NCBI RefSeq assembly: GCF_000346465.2
Contig: NC_034009.1
Span: 18,083,077 to 18,147,076 of the forward strand
DNA length: 64,000 bases
Source of the DNA: Prunus persica
Lineage: Eukaryota; Streptophyta; Magnoliopsida; Rosales; Rosaceae
Direction of reading: 5' to 3'
Positions within the stretch are counted from its first letter, which is position 1. The number at the start of each line of letters is the position of its first letter. Positions 56,964 to 64,000 of the stretch are shown piece by piece. The notes beneath the pieces are model-generated. The model saw nothing but the letters and a program-made list of their open reading frames with translations. It did not search any database and had not been told where the DNA came from. Position numbers and translations under genes: made by a program.

Positions 56964-59783
56964 TGTAATAACCCAAAACAAAATATTCTAAAATTAGTAT
57001 TAATTTATTCTAGCAAAAAGACGACTTTGTCCTCACCTCTTTTAAGAGGGGGAAAAATTGACTTTTTGACCGAGAAGGAATTTGGGAATTCCGTTTATGG
57101 AGTAGACCCGAATCGGAGTTGTAACGAAGGAGTTATGGTCAAAAGAGTCTCAGTGGCAGAACTGTAAATATTTCGAAGTTGAATTAATAAAAAGAAAATC
57201 TGTCAGCTCTCTCTCTCTCTCTTTTTCTCCCTCCCGATAGTTTCAGAAACCCATTCGGGCAGCCCCATTCCAAGCCACCCCCAACGCCGCCTCAAGCCAC
57301 CCCGACCCTCCGAAACGGACCCAGCAGCACCGGCCAGCTCCCGCCATCAACCTCAGCCGTCCGCCGCCCCTGCTGCTGTCTGGAGCCGCTGGAAAACGCA
57401 GCAGTTTTGGCCGATTTTTCAACTTCAGTTTCTCCCTCATCCGGTCACCAAATCAGTCGTGTGAGGTATCGATTTCTAGCTATTTTTCGTGCTCTAACTG
57501 ATGGTTGGCTGGGTTTAGATCGATTTCACCCCTAGGTTGCTCAATTTTTGATTTGAAATCGCCCGAACTTCGACCGCCGGAATCGGCCATTTCCGGCCAG
57601 TTTTTGGGGGTTGTCCAAGAACAAAAGTGACCCCAAATGGGGTGTTTTACCTAGGGTAGGAGTTTGGAGTCTCGGTTCCAAGATTTTTTTTCGGCACACC
57701 CGATCGCTTTGGACACCCGATCGGTCCGCGCGTGTGGAGGCGCGTGGGCCAGGGTGGAGGCACGGCTCTGGCCAGTTTTGAGACCCTCGTGCCATCACGA
57801 GCGCGCAGGATTTCGCGGATCTCAATTCGGAGTCCGTTTGAGCCCCGAACGGATTTTCCATAATATGCGATTCCCGGTTGCAGCGTCGTCTAGCCGTTGG
57901 ATCGCACCCCATTTCGGATATGTTGTTCTACATTGTTTCAGGATAGCGTAGGATTCGACGGATTGCAAATCGGAGTCCCGGATACTCCGGAATCGCGAAC
58001 CCTGGGGCTAGGGTTAGGGTTTTAAGCGATAGCGCGATTTTGGCCAATCCGACCGTCCATTTCGGACCAAACTCGCAGGACATGGGTTTTACACAGTGAG
58101 GAACCTCTAGAGAATCCCAGATCGGCCATCGGAGATCGTGGACCCCACGGGGTTCCGGATCAACCGGTCTAACAGTTTATTGCTTTGTAAGGTTTCCGGT
58201 CTTTTAAGGCCATTCTGGACATAGAGGTGACTTTACAATGAGAGCACGTATTTCTAGGAGCCGGGGGTCAGGGTATTTAATTTAATGTTTTTATTGAGCA
58301 GTTTAGTAATTGAATATTCATGGTTAAACAGGCATCAGAGGCCAAACTGAACCACAGGAGGGACCTTCAAGAGGTCCAGCTAGCTCGGACCAGCAGTGAG
58401 TGGACCTTTCTTTTTTTTAAATGATTTTCTGAATCAGTCTTATTCAGTGTGATTTATTCCTATGAATTTAAAGATTCCTTCTATACATTGCTTAGCTGAT
58501 TTTGCTAAAGTTATGTGGACAGCAGACTTTGAGATTTATGATACAGAAATATCTAGCTCAGATTTTATCAGAATACAGAGGATATCAAATTTTATCCAAG
58601 ATAATTATTTTAGACCACCATGAATTATAGAAAGCAGAGTTTGAGTTTTCTATCAGATAAAAAGGGCAGCACAGTTATAGATTGAATAAAGATTCAGTTA
58701 TTCATTAGATCTTTCAGAAATATTATGATATTTATATTTGATATTTTCTCAGCAGTTTATATTTTCTTAAACCACTGTGGGTACCCGGTTACAGAAACAG
58801 GTTGCCGTCAAATAAGACGATGTCTACGGACATCCAGATTGCCTTCGGTTTATGTTGCCTTCGGATATGATGATGTCTACAGACATCCAGTTTACTTTCA
58901 GTTACGTCAGTGCACTTGACATTTGCCTCACGAGTTTTGGGGACGCCCGGACCGTGAGTGCCAGGAATTGCGGATCAGGCTGACTACGGTCTCCTGAATC
59001 CTGCCAGGAATTGCGGATCAGGCTGACTACGGTCTCCTGAATCCTGCCAGTTTGCGGCTCGGATACACTATGTGTCGCCGAGACCTGCCAGGGGAATTGA
59101 CGAATTTACAGAGGAATTGACGGAAATTAAAAGGGTACACACCCAGTTGGTAACTTTAGAGGAATGTCAGTGCAATTATGCAAATATTGATTTCAGTGAT
59201 TTTACTTGAGTTTCTTAATATCGAGCAGTAACGGTATATATACGTTTACCTAAATGCTTTGGACTTATCATAATTCAAGTGCAGTTTAAATATTCAGTCG
59301 TATGATTATCATTATTTTTACAGTGGGGGTTATTATGTTCATATACTGTTTTCTAGAACTTTATTTTGGTCCACTCACACTTTGAAATGTTTTGCGCCCC
59401 CCCAGGCAGTCGAGTGTGCAGGAATCCACCACCAGGCCATCTCCTAGCTCCCACGCTATTTCCAAGCTGTAGGATTTCTTGTAACCTACTTAAATTCTTG
59501 TAAACAATTAGTAACTGCTCTGATATCTGGTTGGATTAGATAACCAGAACTGGTGAATATTTAGTTACCCTATTCTGGCAGTTGGTGTGGATTTATCAGT
59601 TTGTTTGACAGGTGGAAAATTTGGGTTTAGTCAAATTACAGGGGAGTCTCTGCCGAAATTAAAGCAGGAGTCCAGAGAAAGTTTTAACCATATTTATCTC
59701 CAGGAAGGGTAAAGAGGTCATTGTGCCCGACAATTGCCAGGTGTCGGACACGCACAGGGCTTGGCTCGAATTACCTAGTGACA
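56964..59783. mobile_element. Second solo LTR of the same family, inverted relative to 51198-54032
   Basis: Starts TGTAATAACCCAAAAC and ends CTAGTGACA. Along most of its length it is the reverse complement of 51198-54032, sharing for example GTGTCCGACACCTGGC near the outer end, the CT/GA microsatellite (57206-57230) and ATGATGTCTACAGACATCCA (58868-58887). It is more diverged, and no matching 5-bp duplication is visible (AATTA left, GTTTG right), so it is older. No coding genes. Confidence 0.75.
58961..59046 (+). repeat. 43-bp tandem duplication inside the second solo LTR
   Basis: CCAGGAATTGCGGATCAGGC starts at 58961 and 59004. The corresponding place in the other solo LTR (near 51930-51975) has a single copy. 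Confidence 0.92.
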
Positions 59784-60141
59784 GTTTGGTAATTTGTGTT
59801 AGGGAAGTTGAGCTTTCACATTTGGGAAATGTTCTCAAAATATAGCGTGTTCCCAAAGTTTTGGAAAATTTAATACTAATTTTTGGCTATGGAATTATAG
59901 TAAAAATAATTTCTAATTAAAATATTCTATCACCTCAAAAAAATAAAAAAATAAAAAAATTTAGTCCCAGTCCAAACATAGATCAAACAAAGGATAGTAC
60001 CATTTTCGTTATCCAGCTTCTTAGTTCGACATTACACCAAACGCAGGACAAGTCTTATCCAGCTTATGCCAGGCCCTGCAAATCCAAAACAATCTCAGTA
60101 TTTAATCCAGTCCATGATAATTTCCCGTACCAAACAAGCCA
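59784..60141 (+). other. Harbinger right subterminal region
   Basis: AT-rich, no gene. It ends in the inverted terminal repeat; the subterminal CATGGACTGGATTAAAT (minus strand, about 60116-60100) matches the left subterminal sequence. Confidence 0.6.
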
Positions 60142-60456
60142 TTTGTAATAAATGTCGATAGTATAGAAAGAAATGCGAGCCCAATAGGAAAAATCATCAG
60201 AATTGAAGGTGGGCCAGTGGGAGAGAGTAATAAAAGCCTATTAATATGTGTTGACCCGCGAAACTACTCGGCCAGAAAAGCCCATTGCAGAACCCGGTTG
60301 GGCAGGGTTACAAAGGGTAATTCGACCCAATTTTCTAGGGTTAAAGGAGCCTCTTGCTCCTTGAGGTATAAATGTAGCTCAGAACACATAACGCGGATTC
60401 GTTCGTGTGGATCTGCCTTTACCAGGAGAAGAAGGAGAAGCTTCTCAGCCGTCAGA
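60142..60456 (+). promoter_or_regulatory. RPL38 promoter and leader
   Basis: Three site II elements (TGGGCY): AGCCCA at 60178-60183 and 60279-60284, TGGGCC at 60210-60215. A telo-box-like TAGGGTTA lies at 60336-60343 and a TATA box TATAAAT at 60367-60373. Site II plus telo-box is the usual plant ribosomal-protein promoter arrangement, driving expression in dividing tissue. The leader would start about 30 bp after the TATA box. The Harbinger end lies immediately upstream. Confidence 0.72.
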
Positions 60457-62210
<1,754 letters not shown>

Positions 62211-64000
62211 ACTGGAATACCCCGAGGATGTCAGATGGTTGCTAGGTGTTGAGAATTGGAAAACTTATCTTTTATGGTAGTGATTAAATACTTTTGTAAT
62301 GAATTGTTATTGCATGCTGCAATTGTTTGGTGGATGGTGTTAGTTTATTTCTTTCAATTATGGCTATTTAGACTTGCCTCTTGTTCATTTTAATGCAATT
62401 ACCAGTTAAGAAGTATGCTTTCTGCCAGTTTGTTTTGTTTGATATCTGGCTGTCGAAAATGGATTTCGTTGCAATGCACCAATTATGCGACGAGCTAAAT
62501 GAGCTGAATATTGTGTCCAAATGAGCAGTTCCGAATAATAGACTACTGAATCGTAATGTGTATTGTTGATTAGTTTTGCACTTGTGGCAGCAAGTTGAGC
62601 TTTGTTTAATTCCCAAATCTTTTATATATAAATTTTAAGAGTAACAATATATTTCAGTTTTTCTTTGTATATTGAAATAAGTTTTATACTAATTATGAGA
62701 AGGGTAAATTGCCGAATATTCCTTGAACTATTTTGACTGTTGAATCAATTTTGCTCCTGTCAGTTTTTTCATAATTTTATTCAAATGCTTGTCAAAAACA
62801 CCACATGAATCATCCTTCTAATCCTCAGCCCCCTTTTAGCGATCCGTATGCCCAATTCCCAATTCCTTCAAATCAAATCAATATTTATAACTAGGTTTGT
62901 GTGAAAATAATGTGCAAAGAAAATTAGAGGTGAAAATTAAATAGTGTGTCAAATCAATATTTCTAAATAGTGTGTCAAATCAAATCAAATAAATATTTCA
63001 ACTTGACAATAGTGTGCTATCAGAGGTGAAAATTAGGAAATATGGGATGTTAATGAAGAATCTGTAGCCTTCAACTCAGAGAAGAGGGCAAAGGTCTCTC
63101 GAGTCCCTAAGCTTGTCATATTAAGTTTGGTAAATGAATACAATGCAACTAAGTTGTTAAATTATTGCGATCCAGAACATAGTTCTACTTGAATACATAA
63201 CCCGATTTGCCGGAGTTTGGGGTGCAAGTTGAATAAGAAATTCTGATTTCGAACAGTTTTGATCTGAAAATTTTCAACTTTGGCATGCCCAATTCAAATC
63301 CCACTTCTGAAGTTGAAAATTTTCAAGAAAAATTGGATCGGAATTGGAGTGTATCTCTTCTAAAATACATTGGGATGTATTTAAGTAGCATGATGTTCTG
63401 ATTATGAGATCGAAGTACTTAGAGTGCAGTAACTTTCGATTTGTGTTTGCTATATCTATCTTTAGATTCTTTGCTGCTGTCTTCGTTTTTAGTTTTTATT
63501 TTTATTAGAGATAGAGGGAATACATGCAAGAAAAGAGGGACGAAGAAGGGTTAAGGAAGGGTGGTGAGAAGGATGTGGAACAGATGTTTATTTTTTATTT
63601 TACTGTAACTTTGCACCTTACAACAGAGTGGCTTGGCTTCACACTCAATTGTATATCAGAATAGTATCGTTCTAATCAAGAGAGGCAACAAGAACCAGGC
63701 CATAGATAATTTCCATTGGACACAAGTTTAGTAAATGAAGAGTACTATTTGAGATTGAGGGGGGAAAGTAGCGTTGAAATATTAAAAAGCTAAATAAATT
63801 AAATGAAACCTCCTAGAATAGATAGAGTCAAAACCTCTAGATACGCTGATTGTCCAACAAAAACAATATCACTAAACCATCCGCACATCTACGCTAAATA
63901 ACCAAATTCTTCAAGCAGCTCAAGAAAGCAAATGAAATGGAAAGTCCAAACAAGAAGGTTCTTAAGCGTCAGCTGTTATGCCGAATGAACAAACTAAAAT
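62211..64000. other. RPL38 3' flank and intergenic sequence
   Basis: The first few hundred bases are probably the RPL38 3' UTR. The text from about 62700 (GGTAAATTGCCGAATATTCC) resembles dispersed noncoding repeats of plants. Beyond 63000 I see AT-rich sequence with small direct repeats (ATAGTGTGTCAAATCAATAT, 62942-62985) and no gene that I can support on either strand. Confidence 0.4.

Larger units (their letters stand above)
35677..60141 (+). mobile_element. PIF/Harbinger DNA transposon, expanded by nested insertions
   Basis: Left end GGGCTCGTTTGGTAC at 35677; the right end, read inward on the minus strand from 60141, is TGGCTTGTTTGGTAC. Both ends share CATGGACTGRATTARAT shortly inside. 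The two genes expected of this superfamily are present on the plus strand: a DDE transposase in two blocks (36965-37406 and 54397-55169) and a Myb/SANT-like protein (55497-56505). Removing the gypsy element (37412-54320) and the solo LTR (56964-59783) leaves about 4.7 kb, a normal size. The triplet TTT flanks both ends, but the usual duplication is TTA or TAA, so that part is weak. Confidence 0.85.

Noticed and set aside
35674..60144. TTT at both Harbinger ends as a target duplication
   Set aside because: Harbinger duplications are normally TTA or TAA and the region is T-rich, so a chance match is likely. The element call rests on ends and genes instead.
62368..62616. 82-codon minus-strand frame downstream of RPL38
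   Set aside because: Overlaps the RPL38 3' flank; no domain, no splice support.

Overview
The window is plant nuclear DNA, almost certainly from a eudicot. It has AT-rich intergenic sequence, GT-AG introns, and plant-specific transposon families: CACTA with a Transposase_24 domain, MULE with a Ulp1-like partner, PIF/Harbinger with a Myb/SANT partner, and Tat-type Ty3/gypsy with two RNase H domains. I cannot name the species; a rosaceous tree is only a guess. Only one ordinary host gene is visible: an intact three-exon gene for ribosomal protein eL38 (RPL38) at 60457-62210. Nearly everything left of it is nested transposable elements.

Layout. 1-1070: Ty1/copia reverse transcriptase fragment (-) running off the left edge. 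1423-11516: complete CACTA element with matching termini and a 3-bp AAC target duplication. It carries a six-exon gene (-) joining a TnpA/Transposase_24-like region to a Ulp1 (C48) protease domain, plus a captured piece of a 26S proteasome RPN6 gene. 11581-21175: decayed Tat-type Ty3/gypsy element (+) with ~610-bp LTRs and an antisense gene downstream of pol. About 22284-31150: Mutator-like material, with a transposase remnant (+, catalytic core deleted, SWIM region split by a hAT-like MITE), a 1457-bp solo LTR with perfect 5-bp duplications, and a Ulp1-like remnant (-). 31787-34423: Ty1/copia remnant (-) with one LTR. 35225-35665: probable MITE.

35677-60141 is one PIF/Harbinger element, originally about 4.7 kb, swollen by insertions. 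A 16.9-kb Tat-type gypsy element (37412-54320, -, duplication GTATG) sits in its transposase intron exactly at the splice donor. That retroelement's right LTR is itself split by a 2.8-kb solo LTR (51198-54032, duplication TCCCA). A second, older, inverted copy of the same solo LTR lies at 56964-59783. The Harbinger right end lies 316 bp from the RPL38 start codon.

The most interesting signals concern how the elements behave. (1) The CACTA element is saturated with a CG-rich octamer (ACGACGGT and variants) through both flanks and every intron, but not its exons or the captured RPN6 piece. (2) The Mutator-like region shows a comparable scatter of ACCTATA/TATAGGT. Both recall the motif-rich noncoding DNA of VANDAL elements, which is bound by a transposon-encoded anti-silencing protein. 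(3) The two Tat-type retroelements carry different antisense genes in the same place, one resembling the 'putative gypsy type transposon' domain (PF04195) and one a plant mobile domain, each followed by its own tandem repeat. All homology statements come from reading translations by eye; no database search was run.
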